The notes: generated from the letters alone by a model not told the origin. Positions 6,965 through 16,493 are shown, numbered from the stretch's first letter. The stretch is DNA of 49,057 nt from an uncultured bacterium (GCA_905480105.1 CAJQPC010000068.1:1-49057); one strand, 5' to 3'. Program-made: numbers and translations.

Positions 6965-8329
6965 TCAGCCCTCCGCTTGGGCAAGAGCCTCCTGGGCACG
7001 GAGCAGGATATCGACTTGGAGGGGGTGCTGGCGATTGGTGATGACCGGCAGTCCCCCCACCCAGCTGTCCGTGACCATGCCGACGTGTCCCGCCATAACC
7101 AAGGCTGGAAGAGCCCTGGCACATGCGAGGACAGGGTCGCTTAGATCCACCGCTACCCAGTCGGCGCCTTGGCCCACCGTGCCGTGGCCAAGGGCATCCC
7201 AGCCCAGTGCCAGAGCACCCTGCGTGCTGCCAGCATCCAGCAGACGCAAGGCCAGTCCGTCAGGCTCTTCTGGCGGAGAGAACACATTACGCCGGGACTG
7301 CAGGCCTCGGGCATGGAGCTCGAGCGCACGGATCTCCGCAAAGGGATCGATGCGAGCGTGGGAGTCCGTTCCGATGGAGAGAGGCACTCCCTCCAACTGA
7401 TCGGCCTGCAAGAACCCATCCCCTAAGTCCAGCTCTGTGGTGGGGCAGGCACACACCCGTGCCCCGCTTTTACGCAGTCGGTCGGCATCGCCCCCCGTTG
7501 GCCAGGTCATGTGCACAGCCGTGAAGCGCTCACTGAGCAGGCCCACCTCATCCAAGAGAGCCACGGGACTGACCTGATGCTCATCGACGCACTGCAGGTT
7601 CTCGCTGGTCTGCTCGGAGACGTGCATGTGTACACTGCCCTGGTAGGCGGAGAAGGCCTGCAACCAGCGTCGAGAGCACGCTCGAACCGAATGCGGAGCC
7701 AGACCGATTCGCACCAAGGGATCTCGATTTCGCTCCAGACGCACCACCGCGTCCATCACAGCGTCCGCATCGCGATCGTAGAAACGTCGCTGCTGCCGGT
7801 TCTCAGCTTGCCCGTAGCCGGGTCGCTCGTAGGCGACCCGGAGCAAGGTGATTCGCAGACCAACGCGGCGAGCAGCCCGGATTACACGCTTGGCCAACTC
7901 GTCTCTGTCGGCGTAGGGCTTGCCATCCGGGCTGTGGTGCAAGTAGTGAAACTCACCAACGGTGGTGAATCCCGCCTTGGCCATCTCTAAGAAGGCCAGC
8001 GCAGAGACGGCCTCGACCCCATCCGGGTCTAATCCAGTGGCCAAGCCATACATGCGCTCCCGCCAGGACCAGAAGTCATCTCCTCCCGTGCGCCACTGAA
8101 CGTGCCCGCGTAGGCCCCGCTGAAAGGCGTGGCTGTGCGTATTCACAAAGCCAGGGATCAGCAGCTTGCCGGGTAGATCAACCGCGCCAGTAGCCGGACG
8201 AATGGCGATGTTTTGCCCACCTTGAACAACAACTTCGTGGCCGTCCAGTAGCCGTCCTCCAGAGAGGAGCGCGCTTGGACGAAGGATCAGGCTATGATGA
8301 GGGCCGGCACCGGCGGAGGACAAGCTCAT
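6965..8329 (-). CDS. hutF: formimidoylglutamate deiminase (HutF)
   Basis: This is an amidohydrolase of 454 residues from the ATG at 8329. Metal ligands are visible: NTHSHAFQRG (His65, His67), VHMHVSEQ (His236), AVHMTW (His273) and GTDSHARIDP (Asp322). HutF-specific blocks include GGDDFWSWRERMYG, GFTTVGEFHYLHHSPDGKPY and CPTTELDLGDG. HutF turns N-formimino-L-glutamate into N-formyl-L-glutamate and ammonia, the fourth step of one histidine degradation route. No hutH, hutU, hutI or hutG is in the window. The likely start CATG is shared with the divergent plus-strand gene at 8328, leaving no space for a leader. A TTG two codons in is an alternative. Upstream in-frame codons would lie antisense inside the neighbour. 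Confidence 0.93.
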   Translation of the reverse strand: MSLSSAGAGPHHSLILRPSALLSGGRLLDGHEVVVQGGQNIAIRPATGAVDLPGKLLIPGFVNTHSHAFQRGLRGHVQWRTGGDDFWSWRERMYGLATGLDPDGVEAVSALAFLEMAKAGFTTVGEFHYLHHSPDGKPYADRDELAKRVIRAARRVGLRITLLRVAYERPGYGQAENRQQRRFYDRDADAVMDAVVRLERNRDPLVRIGLAPHSVRACSRRWLQAFSAYQGSVHMHVSEQTSENLQCVDEHQVSPVALLDEVGLLSERFTAVHMTWPTGGDADRLRKSGARVCACPTTELDLGDGFLQADQLEGVPLSIGTDSHARIDPFAEIRALELHARGLQSRRNVFSPPEEPDGLALRLLDAGSTQGALALGWDALGHGTVGQGADWVAVDLSDPVLACARALPALVMAGHVGMVTDSWVGGLPVITNRQHPLQVDILLRAQEALAQAEG

Positions 8330-8945
8330 GCCACGCGCATATCCCGGCGAGGATTTGGTTGACCGACTCTTCGATCGTGAGGAGGATGGTCTGAAGAGGG
8401 TCTCCGTGCCTGGAGGCGGGGAGGCTTTCACCGGTCCAGCTGCGACACGCGCACTGAAAGCCCTTGGCGGCGAAGCGATGACGGTGGACAACACCATCAT
8501 CGTTCCCGAGGACTTTGACCCCACTCGCCCCGAGCACATGGCGCTCTACGCCCATGAGCAGTACCACGTCGAACATGGTCGAGATGGCGAGCTTTCCCAC
8601 GCCATCCACGATGCAGAAGAAGTCGCCGCGCGCGCCGTGGAGCGCATGGTCTTGCACCGAATGTCTGGTGGCGAGCGTGGCGTAGCCCCAGGGGCCGGTA
8701 ACAAACACGGCCCCTCGCCAGAGGAATCCGGCAGCCACACCAGCGACCACGATCCATCAGCCGAGATCAAACCCTCCAGTCTGGACTCCGATCCCGATCC
8801 CGTCGACGGCTACTGGGCCATGCGGAAAATGGGCATGAGCCACATGGATGTGGTGGACAAGCTGGCACGCGACGTAGTCTCGACCGTGGACGACGTTAAA
8901 TCGTCGTCTTTGGGGCGTTTTGCCGACATGAAGAAATCGATCTGA
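8328..8945 (+). CDS. small DUF4157-like HExxH protein of eCIS locus
   Basis: ATG at 8328 has GGAGGA six bases upstream. The 205-residue protein has VDNTIIVPEDFDP, then HMALYAHEQYHVEHG, a zinc-metalloprotease-type HEQYH motif (residues 76-80), and about 16 residues later HDAEEVAARAVERM, where DUF4157 proteins place the downstream acidic residue. DUF4157 is the domain most tightly linked to eCIS loci, on putative effectors and leader proteins. Here it stands nearly alone, followed by an acidic, Ser/Asp-rich linker and a short helical tail (DVVDKLARDVVSTVDDVK). It lies six bases before the AAA+ ATPase gene. Whether it cleaves peptide bonds is unknown. Confidence 0.75.
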   Translation: MPRAYPGEDLVDRLFDREEDGLKRVSVPGGGEAFTGPAATRALKALGGEAMTVDNTIIVPEDFDPTRPEHMALYAHEQYHVEHGRDGELSHAIHDAEEVAARAVERMVLHRMSGGERGVAPGAGNKHGPSPEESGSHTSDHDPSAEIKPSSLDSDPDPVDGYWAMRKMGMSHMDVVDKLARDVVSTVDDVKSSSLGRFADMKKSI

Positions 8946-8951
8946 GGGCAC

Positions 8952-11045
8952 ATGGCCACAGTCTTTGAAGAGCTTGCCCGGCGCCTAAGGCGCACTGACC
9001 TGCTCCTACTTCGCGCCGTTCGTCGTCAACGAGCGCGTCCCGCAATGCGCGCCAAAGGCCAGTTCTGGGGATCGGTAATCACCGATGACGAGGTGGACGC
9101 CTTGCTGCGTGCACACGGTGAGATTGACTACCCAGCCCAATCCGATGGACTGGACGCCGCCATCGCAGCCAGCGAAGCCCTACGCGATGCTCCCGGCGGG
9201 AGGGTGACCCGCTTGCGTGAGTCCTTCAATCTCGGAGGCGACGACGCTGACCTGGTCCTGCTCGCCCTGGCGCCGGAGATCAGCGCTGGCTACTCCAAGA
9301 TCTTCGCCTACCTAAACGACAACTTGAACCTTGGTTTTCTCACCGTCGACCTGGCAACCCGGGTCCTACGGACCGAGCGCCTCAAGCGTCTGGCGCTGCA
9401 GGCACGGCTGATGTCCAGCTCGCCCCTGGTTCAGAACCGGCTCTTGCTTCTTTACCCAGAAGAGGGCGCCGAGACCCACACGGCCCGCCGCGTGCACCCA
9501 TCTTCCCGCCTGCTTCGATGGTTGCTTGAAGAGGAAGAGCTACCCAAGTCTGCTGGCTTTACCCCCATCGATACCAGCCGTGAGCCCTTTATTCCTGGCT
9601 CCGTGACTGCACGTCTGGATGAGTTGGGCACAGGGCTGGACAAGCCCCACACCTACGTGATCGTCGGTGCCAGCACCGGCTCTCGAGAAGGTGTGGCCAT
9701 GGCCATCGCTAGGCGCTGCAATCGGCCTCTTGTGCGCGTGGACTTAGAGCGGTGCGTGGAGTACCTGGATCAACCCTGGGATCTGGTGCGCGAGCTCAAG
9801 ATGTCCCGAGCGCTGCCTCTCCTGGTCAACGTGGTCGAGGCCCAAGACGACCCCGGGCAACGCCTAAAGCTCATCGCCCTGGGAAGCGCTGTGGCATCGC
9901 TGCCCTGCCCCGTCTTGGTCGGAGCGGCCGACAGACGGTCCGTGAGCACGCTCCTGGGGTCAGACCGTGCATCGGTGACCATTCTCTGCGGCAAGTCCAC
10001 CTTCCCCGAGCGCATCAACGCCTGGAGCAGCGCCTTGGAAGCGAAGAACTGGGACACCTCCGTGGCCACAGACATCGCCGAGCGCTTCTATTCCATTGGT
10101 GGCACCACCATCTCCAAGGTCCTGGACCGTGCCGAGGCCGAATCAGGCGGTAAGCAGCCCAAGCAGGAGACCCTCTGGGCAGCTGCTCGCGAAGGCAGCA
10201 GACCTGAATTTCGAGGCATGGCCCAACACGTGGTCCCTCGCTACGACTGGGACGACCTGATTCTCGACCCCAAGATCAAGGGCCAACTCCAGGGCCTGGT
10301 CGACTACCTGGAGCACCAGGAGACAGTCTTTCACCACTGGGGCGCCCGAGACATTCGTGCCCGTGGCTATGGCATCAAGGCCCTGTTCTCCGGCGGGCCG
10401 GGCACCGGCAAGACCATGGCCGCCGAGGTCATCGCTGGGCGACTGGGCCTGGACCTCTTCAAGGTGGACCTCTCTCAGGTCATCTCCCGCTGGGTGGGCG
10501 AGACAGAGAAGAACCTGAAGGAGATCTTTGATGCCGCAGAAGGCGGAACCGCGGTGATCCTGTTTGACGAGGCCGACGCCTTGTTCGGATCCCGCGGAGA
10601 GGTCAAGCAGGCCCAGGATCGCTTTGCCAACCAAGAAGTCAGCTTCCTTCTCCAGCGCTTGGAGATCTTCGAGGGCGCCGCCATCCTGACGACCAACCTG
10701 CAGGAGAACATCGACGAGGCTTTCCTCCGCCGCTTCGGCGCGGTGGTCGAGTTTCCTATGCCCAACGCCGACCAACGTCTGAAGCTCTGGAACCGCGCCT
10801 TGCCAAAGGGTGCACCCAAGGGAGACGATCTGGCTCTGGAGTACATCGCGGATCAGTTCGTACTGAGCGGTGGCCCAATCATCAATGCCGGTATTCAAGC
10901 GTGTATATTGGCCGCAACAGATGGGACCAAGGTCTGTCAGCGCCATGTGGTCCGCGCCGTGGGCATGGAAACCATCAAGATGGGCAAACAGGTCAACCGA
11001 GTGCACTTCGGTGAATTCTGGGAAGAGGTCGCAGACCTGCTCTAA
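8952..11045 (+). CDS. eCIS AAA+ ATPase (Pvc15-like)
   Basis: This 697-residue protein has two AAA modules. The C-terminal one is complete: Walker A GGPGTGKT (481-488), Walker B VILFDEAD (535-542), sensor 1 ILTTN (578-582) and arginine finger region FLRRF (591-595). The earlier one (about 231-360) is degenerate, with GASTGSREG in place of Walker A and [10 protein letters not shown] in place of Walker B. The N-terminal 200 residues are helical. Such ATPases are standard in eCIS loci and are thought to act in particle assembly or cargo loading, like Pvc15. ATG at 8952 follows GAGGG and lies six bases after the DUF4157-like gene. It is the last plus-strand gene of the locus and converges on the next cluster. 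Confidence 0.93.
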   Translation: MATVFEELARRLRRTDLLLLRAVRRQRARPAMRAKGQFWGSVITDDEVDALLRAHGEIDYPAQSDGLDAAIAASEALRDAPGGRVTRLRESFNLGGDDADLVLLALAPEISAGYSKIFAYLNDNLNLGFLTVDLATRVLRTERLKRLALQARLMSSSPLVQNRLLLLYPEEGAETHTARRVHPSSRLLRWLLEEEELPKSAGFTPIDTSREPFIPGSVTARLDELGTGLDKPHTYVIVGASTGSREGVAMAIARRCNRPLVRVDLERCVEYLDQPWDLVRELKMSRALPLLVNVVEAQDDPGQRLKLIALGSAVASLPCPVLVGAADRRSVSTLLGSDRASVTILCGKSTFPERINAWSSALEAKNWDTSVATDIAERFYSIGGTTISKVLDRAEAESGGKQPKQETLWAAAREGSRPEFRGMAQHVVPRYDWDDLILDPKIKGQLQGLVDYLEHQETVFHHWGARDIRARGYGIKALFSGGPGTGKTMAAEVIAGRLGLDLFKVDLSQVISRWVGETEKNLKEIFDAAEGGTAVILFDEADALFGSRGEVKQAQDRFANQEVSFLLQRLEIFEGAAILTTNLQENIDEAFLRRFGAVVEFPMPNADQRLKLWNRALPKGAPKGDDLALEYIADQFVLSGGPIINAGIQACILAATDGTKVCQRHVVRAVGMETIKMGKQVNRVHFGEFWEEVADLL

Positions 11046-11053
11046 GGCGCCGC

Positions 11054-11479
11054 CTAATCTACTCCGGCGGGATGTCTCCACGCCGCCGCAAACCCCATGG
11101 CCGCCATGACGAGAAACATGCCCGGGGCCAAGGCGGGAGATGCGCCAAAAATAGCCTGAGTGACGAGTTCTATCGTAGAGGCAGCCGGTCGGATCTCCGC
11201 CTCGAAGGCGTAGTTGTGCTCAAGGTGCTCCCAAATTCCAAAGAGCCCCCCCAAGGCGACTACGGTCATGGCGCCCTGCAGCCCCCGAAGCATGTTCTTG
11301 GAGGGAGAGAACCAGACTCCCACCGCACAGAGGGTTCCCAAAGCCGCCAGCCCAAAAGGCACGAGCTGCACCCGGGTCTCGGTGTGCCCACTCAAGGCCA
11401 ACTCCAAGCAAGCGCCGAGCGCACTGGCAACCACCAGCGCCAAAAAAGCGCGGCGCAGGCCCAACTCGACCGGGCTCAC
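11054..11479 (-). CDS. small multi-pass membrane protein
   Basis: The 141-residue product has four hydrophobic segments (AFLALVVASALGACLELAL, LVPFGLAALGTLCAVGVWF, GAMTVVALGGLFGIW, and ALAPGMFLVMAAMGFAAAW) and an HLEHN patch before the last two. I do not recognise the family. GTG at 11479 overlaps the upstream stop (GTGA), so it is coupled to the helix-hairpin-helix lipoprotein gene. It is the last gene of the long minus-strand cluster that begins at 21190. Confidence 0.7.
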   Translation of the reverse strand: MSPVELGLRRAFLALVVASALGACLELALSGHTETRVQLVPFGLAALGTLCAVGVWFSPSKNMLRGLQGAMTVVALGGLFGIWEHLEHNYAFEAEIRPAASTIELVTQAIFGASPALAPGMFLVMAAMGFAAAWRHPAGVD

Positions 11480-12039
11480 GGAGTCAGCATCGCCTTGGCG
11501 CCGGCATAGTCAGCCTCTGAGACCACTTCCACCAGGGCGTTGAGAAACGCGTCCCGGTCAGCAAAAGGCCGCTTGGCCATCAGCGCTTCAGCCTCGGCCG
11601 GGGTCACGCCCGGAAGCTGCCCCAAGGTACCGGCATCGCAGGCGTCGGGATCGACAGGCACAAAGACATGGCGTTCGTACTCGGCAATGGTCGATGCATC
11701 GACATACTTGCTCATGCTTTTGCGGAACTGAGCGATGGAGACATAGGGCCGGTATTCCTCGAATTCGTGGACCATCTTGTCGCCAATTCCGGGAACGCCG
11801 GCCTGAATCTGCTCTTTGGAAGCCGTGTTCAGGTTGACCGTGGGGGCAGGCTCACCCGGCGCTTCTTGCTCATCCACTTCGGCCTGGGCCTGGGAAAGCA
11901 CCTCGTTGACAACACCTTGCTCCTCTTCGGAGGGTGCCACGTCGGCGGTCGCTTGAGCCGGTGGCTCCGAAGCGTTCTCGCTGCAAGAAGTGCCCAAAAG
12001 CAGGGCCAAGGAGGCGATGGGAAGCAGTCGGTGCAGCAT
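11476..12039 (-). CDS. helix-hairpin-helix lipoprotein (ComEA-like)
   Basis: The start at 12039 gives a clean lipoprotein signal, HRLLPIASLALLLGTSC, cut before Cys17. After an acidic linker, a ComEA-type helix-hairpin-helix domain starts NLNTASKEQIQAGVPGIGDK. A second hairpin-like unit follows (DAGTLGQLPGVTPAEAEALM, then FADRDAFLNAL). ComEA proteins bind DNA in the periplasm during uptake, but similar folds also mediate protein contacts. No other competence gene is adjacent, so a DNA-uptake role is not shown. Its 3' end overlaps the small membrane protein gene by four bases. Confidence 0.8.
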   Translation of the reverse strand: MLHRLLPIASLALLLGTSCSENASEPPAQATADVAPSEEEQGVVNEVLSQAQAEVDEQEAPGEPAPTVNLNTASKEQIQAGVPGIGDKMVHEFEEYRPYVSIAQFRKSMSKYVDASTIAEYERHVFVPVDPDACDAGTLGQLPGVTPAEAEALMAKRPFADRDAFLNALVEVVSEADYAGAKAMLTP

Positions 12040-12092
12040 GGTGTACTCTTGAAAGTGGAGATCAATTAGCCCGCAGCAATGCAGCCGGCCAG

Positions 12093-12956
12093 CTACTTGG
12101 CCCACTCATAGCCGTCAAAGCCGTCGACTCGTTGCACCACGACCCGTTGGTTGATGTAGTCGCTGTTAAAGACCTTGGTCAGGTTTTGGGCAGTAGGGAC
12201 CCCGGTGAGCACCTGCTCATTGCGCACGAGCTGTCCGCTGGCCGTGTCAAAGCTACCTTGGCCGCTGAGCATCAGGGAGACGGTGTTGTTCGCTCCGTTC
12301 TCCACATCTGAGCCCGTAATGGTCGTTGCCTGGCCCGTGCTGATGAAGTTGAGCATGCTGCCGTGGGTCGAGGCCACCTCGTGCATTAGGCGAACGCCAC
12401 CTGCCGTACCACTGGTGCTGAGGAGCTGCATCGCAATGGGGGAACCCTTCTGCTTCCACGCCTCGCTGATGTTTCCGTCTTTGGGAAACTGGATGTCCAG
12501 CGGCGCGACCAAGCGCGTTGCCAGCTGACGCTGACGCTCGATCACACTGGCCTCGCGCGAGGTGGAGCGCACAGGACCCTCCAGATCGACTCTCTTGATT
12601 CGGCCCGTGGTGTCCATCTCGAGTACCAAGGTGGCGCTCTCGTAGGTCTCCTCGTACTCCGCAAAAACGGCGTTGAGCATGTCCTGCTTCTTGGCGTCGA
12701 CGGCCACACCACTGAGCTTGGCATGGTCAATCTCGCAGGTCACCTCAATGATTTTCTTGCCCTGCCCAACGCAAGACATGGCGAGCTTCATCTGGAACTC
12801 GCCACCGCGCGCCTCGTTGTTTTCACGGGCCAAAAACCAGAGGGGAAAGCCGGCGACCATCGACATCTCGCTGACGTATCGGACAGGTGTCTCACCCCAC
12901 TGCCATTGAGGAGTAGGGGCTTGAGCCTCGGTGCTTGCCAAGAGAAGAAGGAGCAT
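12093..12956 (-). CDS. secreted protein of unknown function
   Basis: The start at 12956 (ATG, GAGG upstream) gives a short cleavable signal, MLLLLLASTEAQA, and a mature protein of about 274 residues. It begins TPQWQWGETPVRYVSE and contains paired strands with two cysteines (AMSCVGQGKKIIEVTCEIDH) and a long central SATLVLEMDTTGRIKRVDLEG strand pair, like a beta-rich secreted domain. I do not recognise the family with confidence. It lies in the same orientation as the outer-membrane-like genes upstream (61-base gap) and the helix-hairpin-helix lipoprotein downstream (53-base gap), so it is probably part of that envelope module. Confidence 0.7.
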   Translation of the reverse strand: MLLLLLASTEAQAPTPQWQWGETPVRYVSEMSMVAGFPLWFLARENNEARGGEFQMKLAMSCVGQGKKIIEVTCEIDHAKLSGVAVDAKKQDMLNAVFAEYEETYESATLVLEMDTTGRIKRVDLEGPVRSTSREASVIERQRQLATRLVAPLDIQFPKDGNISEAWKQKGSPIAMQLLSTSGTAGGVRLMHEVASTHGSMLNFISTGQATTITGSDVENGANNTVSLMLSGQGSFDTASGQLVRNEQVLTGVPTAQNLTKVFNSDYINQRVVVQRVDGFDGYEWAK

Positions 12957-13017
12957 ATTGTGCCTCGATTTGGGCCATCAACCCCCCAGGGCTGGACCGA
13001 ATGCCATGAATTGCGAC

Positions 13018-14562
13018 TTAGAAGCTGGACTGAAATCCAACCCGAAGTCCACCGTTAATGAGATTGGTGTCCGCCGGGAAGACCCCGGAGTTCTGCCAAC
13101 TCTGTAGTGGCTCACTGCTCCATCCGTGCAGAGTGACCTTGAACCAATTGCCCAGTCCCGTGGGAATACCCAAGGTGATTCGGCCGCCATAGCCTACCCA
13201 CCCGGGAGAAAAGAAGCCGTAGTTGCCCGCCAAGAGAAGCGTCGGTCGCCCCGCCTGGTTGGGCCTCAGCACATAAACGCCAAGGCCACCATAGGACTTG
13301 ACGTATACCGGAATACTTTGGTTCTCCGCGGCGTTCCGCTGCCCATCAACCCCGTAGGCGAGGCTGCGGGTCGGCGTGACGTTGACCTCGGCGCCACCGA
13401 CGATGGCGAGGTTGTAAAAGCCCCACTCCAAGTCGAAGGCAGCTTGAGCCGAGGGCGCAAAGAGCATGGTGCCGTTGCTGTTGGGCTCGTTGGGGTCCGT
13501 GAACCGGAATGCCGCAGTGCCGATTCCGCCGCCTCCGATCTCCGCTCCCAGGGTGAAAGTGACCACCTGGGGTTTGTGGAGCACTGCGTTGTCGGAAAAG
13601 GGCACCACAGAGACCTTGCCCTCAGAGTTCACGCTGGCCAAGTAAACCGGGGCGCCTGGGTGCTGCTGGGAGAGTTTCTCTACGGCGGTATAGACATCTG
13701 CAGGCAGGCCATCGGAGGCGCCCAAGCTCACCCGCCGGTCGGCCTGAGCCAACTCTCGGTCATCGACCAGGCGAGGCATATCTACTGGGGTTCCCGGGAA
13801 GACATCTACCTCACCGCGGCCCGTGATCAGGCCATCGACGACCAGATGGATCCAATGGTGACCCGGTGAGAGTTCCACCTCGCCGTCCAGAACTTGAGCT
13901 GGACGGCCATCCACCATCAGCTCAGTGCCCTGTGGAAACTCTCCAGTCATCAGCGAGCCCTTCGCCATGGACGTCTGGGCATCGACCAGGGCCAGCAGCT
14001 GCGCGTGGGAACTGCCTGTGCGTAGGTCAGAGCGAACCCAGGAGCGCTCCGGCTCCAAAACCACCGCATTGAGCAGGGCCTTGTTGGCCACCATCCCTGG
14101 CAGCTCCAGGCGCAGCTCCCGCGCATTCCCAGAGTTGGCGAGATCGGTCTCGGAGAAGGCCAGGTCAACGGCTGCACCCATCAGCGTCAGCGCCGCCACC
14201 ACCTGAGCGCGGTCGTCCTCGTTGCGGATCACCGAAATGGTCTCTATCGCCACGCTCAGCTCCTGAGCGATGGAGAGTTCAACCTCGAACTCCTCGAAGC
14301 GCTCATTGCTACGCTCCAGGGTGCGGGCCAGTTCAGCGTAGGCACGCTCGTCTGCATCCTGCCAAGGCGAGGGAGGAAAGGCTAAGTTTGCGCCCGTGTA
14401 TTGGTGAGGCTCACCCCCAGGGAGGCGGGTCACTTTTCGGAGAAGTTTCTCGTCTGGAAGGGTAGGCTCGACCCAAATGACCACTGGAGAAGGCTCTGCC
14501 TGCTGTTGGGCTTGGGCGGACGAGGTCACCCATGGGAGGAGCAGGAGGAGGTTGAAACTCAA
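13018..14562 (-). CDS. probable outer-membrane protein with PEGA-like domain
   Basis: This 514-residue protein has a signal peptide (MSFNLLLLLPWVTSSAQAQQ). The middle holds a PEGA-like surface-domain stretch (GTELMVDGRPAQVLDGEVEL followed by SPGHHWIHLVVDG). The last 200 residues alternate polar and hydrophobic residues in Gly/aromatic-rich strands and end LRVGFQSSF, with a terminal Phe typical of outer-membrane beta-barrels. The start overlaps the upstream stop by four bases (ATGA). It probably pairs with the upstream protein, whose C-terminus has the same barrel character. No exact family is recognised. Confidence 0.75.
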   Translation of the reverse strand: MSFNLLLLLPWVTSSAQAQQQAEPSPVVIWVEPTLPDEKLLRKVTRLPGGEPHQYTGANLAFPPSPWQDADERAYAELARTLERSNERFEEFEVELSIAQELSVAIETISVIRNEDDRAQVVAALTLMGAAVDLAFSETDLANSGNARELRLELPGMVANKALLNAVVLEPERSWVRSDLRTGSSHAQLLALVDAQTSMAKGSLMTGEFPQGTELMVDGRPAQVLDGEVELSPGHHWIHLVVDGLITGRGEVDVFPGTPVDMPRLVDDRELAQADRRVSLGASDGLPADVYTAVEKLSQQHPGAPVYLASVNSEGKVSVVPFSDNAVLHKPQVVTFTLGAEIGGGGIGTAAFRFTDPNEPNSNGTMLFAPSAQAAFDLEWGFYNLAIVGGAEVNVTPTRSLAYGVDGQRNAAENQSIPVYVKSYGGLGVYVLRPNQAGRPTLLLAGNYGFFSPGWVGYGGRITLGIPTGLGNWFKVTLHGWSSEPLQSWQNSGVFPADTNLINGGLRVGFQSSF

Positions 14563-16427
14563 AAGGTAGTTCCAACACCGGCAGTAAAGCCAAAGACCGG
14601 GAATGCAACCTGACTCTGCTGGATGGAATCAGCCAAGGGGAGTGCCACACCCCCGCGAAGATCTAGGTCGACCATTGGCCGAACGCGTTCCCCCGACTGA
14701 AGGGCGTCGATGGGGGGCTGCCAGGAATACCCAAAGTGGGCGGTCGTGGAGACCGCATGGGGGGTGTTCAAGCCACCGACCCGAAGCGCAAAGCGCGGGC
14801 CAAAACCCAGGGCAGCGTCACGCCCCACCAACACCCCAACAGAACCGTAAATGTTGCGCTGCCAAAAGCGGTAATGAAGGGCAATCGGCTTGGGCTCTTC
14901 TGCCACACCGTTGTCCACCACCCGAATCTCTCCGGCGGCATACGGTCCGGCATGGGCGGGGGTGCGGTAGAACTCCGCCCAAGCCCCATCGGAGGAGAGA
15001 TTGTAGGCATGCTCGATGCCAAAACCCATCATCAGGCGAGAGAAGTGTCCGCGGAGAGCAAAGTCCAGCGGCAACCCTCCAGCGTTGAGCTGGTAGTCCG
15101 CGTCAACGATGTCCGTTGGGTCATCGACCAAGCCCTGACTCTCTAAATCTGGACCGATGCTGACCGAAGCACCGTTGTAGAGGATGCCCGAGCTCATGGT
15201 CACTGCAAAGCGCACCGGGTAGCCATCCCCTGCCCCACCGACTCGCTGGAGGGTGCCCGAGGTGCGGTCATAGCGCCAGATAAACACCTTGTTGGGGTTT
15301 CCGTAGCGTGGCACCGCGATGTAGATCTCTGAGGATCCGTGGATCTTGGCGTAGATAGCCAGGAAATTGAGGATGTCGCCGTCGAGTTCGGGACTGCACT
15401 CGTTGGGATGCAGCATGAGCTGGTCGATAAAGTCGATTCCCATCTTCTTACGGGCATCGTTTCGAACAAAGTAGGCCTTGTCCTCGAACTTATCGACCAC
15501 AAGCTGATCGGACAGGGAGTGCCCCGTGTCCTTGCGCTTCATGTAGATGTCCAAGCGGCCCAGGGGCACCAGAACCTGACCATCCTCGTCCACGTTCACC
15601 GGCAAGCCGTTCAGATAGACCTCGTATTCTTCGTCGAAAGGTTCCTTCTCAAAGAAATCCTCCAACTCAAAGTCAATGGGGAAGGTCGGGAATGCGTCGT
15701 TTTGCAGCTCGGTGAGGTAGTAGTTCACCATGCCCTTGACCTCTTGGTTGGTCAGGGTGGAGAGCAGGCTGGGGTCCTGGAGCGCCATGGTGGCTGCCAG
15801 GTAGTGGTAATAGTTGACCGAGCGGTCCCCAATGGACTCATAGAAGGGCGGGCCCCCGTCGTCAGAGTTCTCGGCCGCATAGCCAATCATGGTGTAGAGC
15901 AGGAACACAGGCTCACGCTGCTCCACACTCTCCATGAACCAGATGAGTTCTTCTTTTCTTCGGAGTTCCTTCCCGAGCAGCCCCCACTCACCGGGGCTCA
16001 GGTCGTTCCATGAGAGCTTGGAGGTCTCCTCCACGGCCTGTCGCACCAACTCCAAATTTCCATCCGGCACCCGGGCCGGCTGGTCCACAGGCTTGATGGT
16101 GCGGTCCGGAAACTTGCGCCCATTCTGATACAGGTCCACCGACGGGAAGAAGAGCCCATCTGCCCGGTCGATGCGGCTGCGCACGTTCCGCTGGATGGTC
16201 TCGTCCTGGTAGTCCACAGAGGTATCTGGCCACTTGAGAACCACGACACGGGCTGCCCTGTCCCTGCGTTTTTGAGCGGCCGCTTTCTCAGCGTCCGTGA
16301 TCTCCTCGACACGCTCCTCCTTCTTCTCGCCAAAGAGCGGCGCTTCGGGGGAGGCAAGGGTGCTTTCCGTCGCGGAGCCCTGGGCTGGACTGGCGAAGAA
16401 GGCAATCAAAAGGGCGAAGACGTACAT
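14559..16427 (-). CDS. large secreted or outer-membrane protein, unknown
   Basis: The ATG at 16427 gives the signal peptide YVFALLIAFFASPAQGSA; an upstream ATG (16478) would bury it. The mature part, about 600 residues, begins with an acidic and basic coiled stretch (GEKKEERVEEITDAEKAAAQ). It continues with a helical domain (LSWNDLSPGEWGLLGKELRR) and a YEVYLNGLPVNVDEDGQ motif like a PEGA or carboxypeptidase-regulatory strand pair. It ends in a Gly/aromatic-rich region closing with VFGFTAGVGTTF, a beta-barrel-like terminus. It lies 66 bases after the kinase gene and overlaps the next one. Function unknown. Confidence 0.7.
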   Translation of the reverse strand: MYVFALLIAFFASPAQGSATESTLASPEAPLFGEKKEERVEEITDAEKAAAQKRRDRAARVVVLKWPDTSVDYQDETIQRNVRSRIDRADGLFFPSVDLYQNGRKFPDRTIKPVDQPARVPDGNLELVRQAVEETSKLSWNDLSPGEWGLLGKELRRKEELIWFMESVEQREPVFLLYTMIGYAAENSDDGGPPFYESIGDRSVNYYHYLAATMALQDPSLLSTLTNQEVKGMVNYYLTELQNDAFPTFPIDFELEDFFEKEPFDEEYEVYLNGLPVNVDEDGQVLVPLGRLDIYMKRKDTGHSLSDQLVVDKFEDKAYFVRNDARKKMGIDFIDQLMLHPNECSPELDGDILNFLAIYAKIHGSSEIYIAVPRYGNPNKVFIWRYDRTSGTLQRVGGAGDGYPVRFAVTMSSGILYNGASVSIGPDLESQGLVDDPTDIVDADYQLNAGGLPLDFALRGHFSRLMMGFGIEHAYNLSSDGAWAEFYRTPAHAGPYAAGEIRVVDNGVAEEPKPIALHYRFWQRNIYGSVGVLVGRDAALGFGPRFALRVGGLNTPHAVSTTAHFGYSWQPPIDALQSGERVRPMVDLDLRGGVALPLADSIQQSQVAFPVFGFTAGVGTTF

Positions 16428-16493
16428 CGCAGCTCTCAGGGTGGCCACCAGCTTAGCGCAGGGGCTCCACCCGGGCACCCAAGTGGTCCGGGT

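Noticed and set aside
10143..11081. Minus-strand frame antisense to the AAA+ ATPase
   Set aside because: The plus-strand gene has complete Walker motifs in the same bases; the antisense product has no motif.
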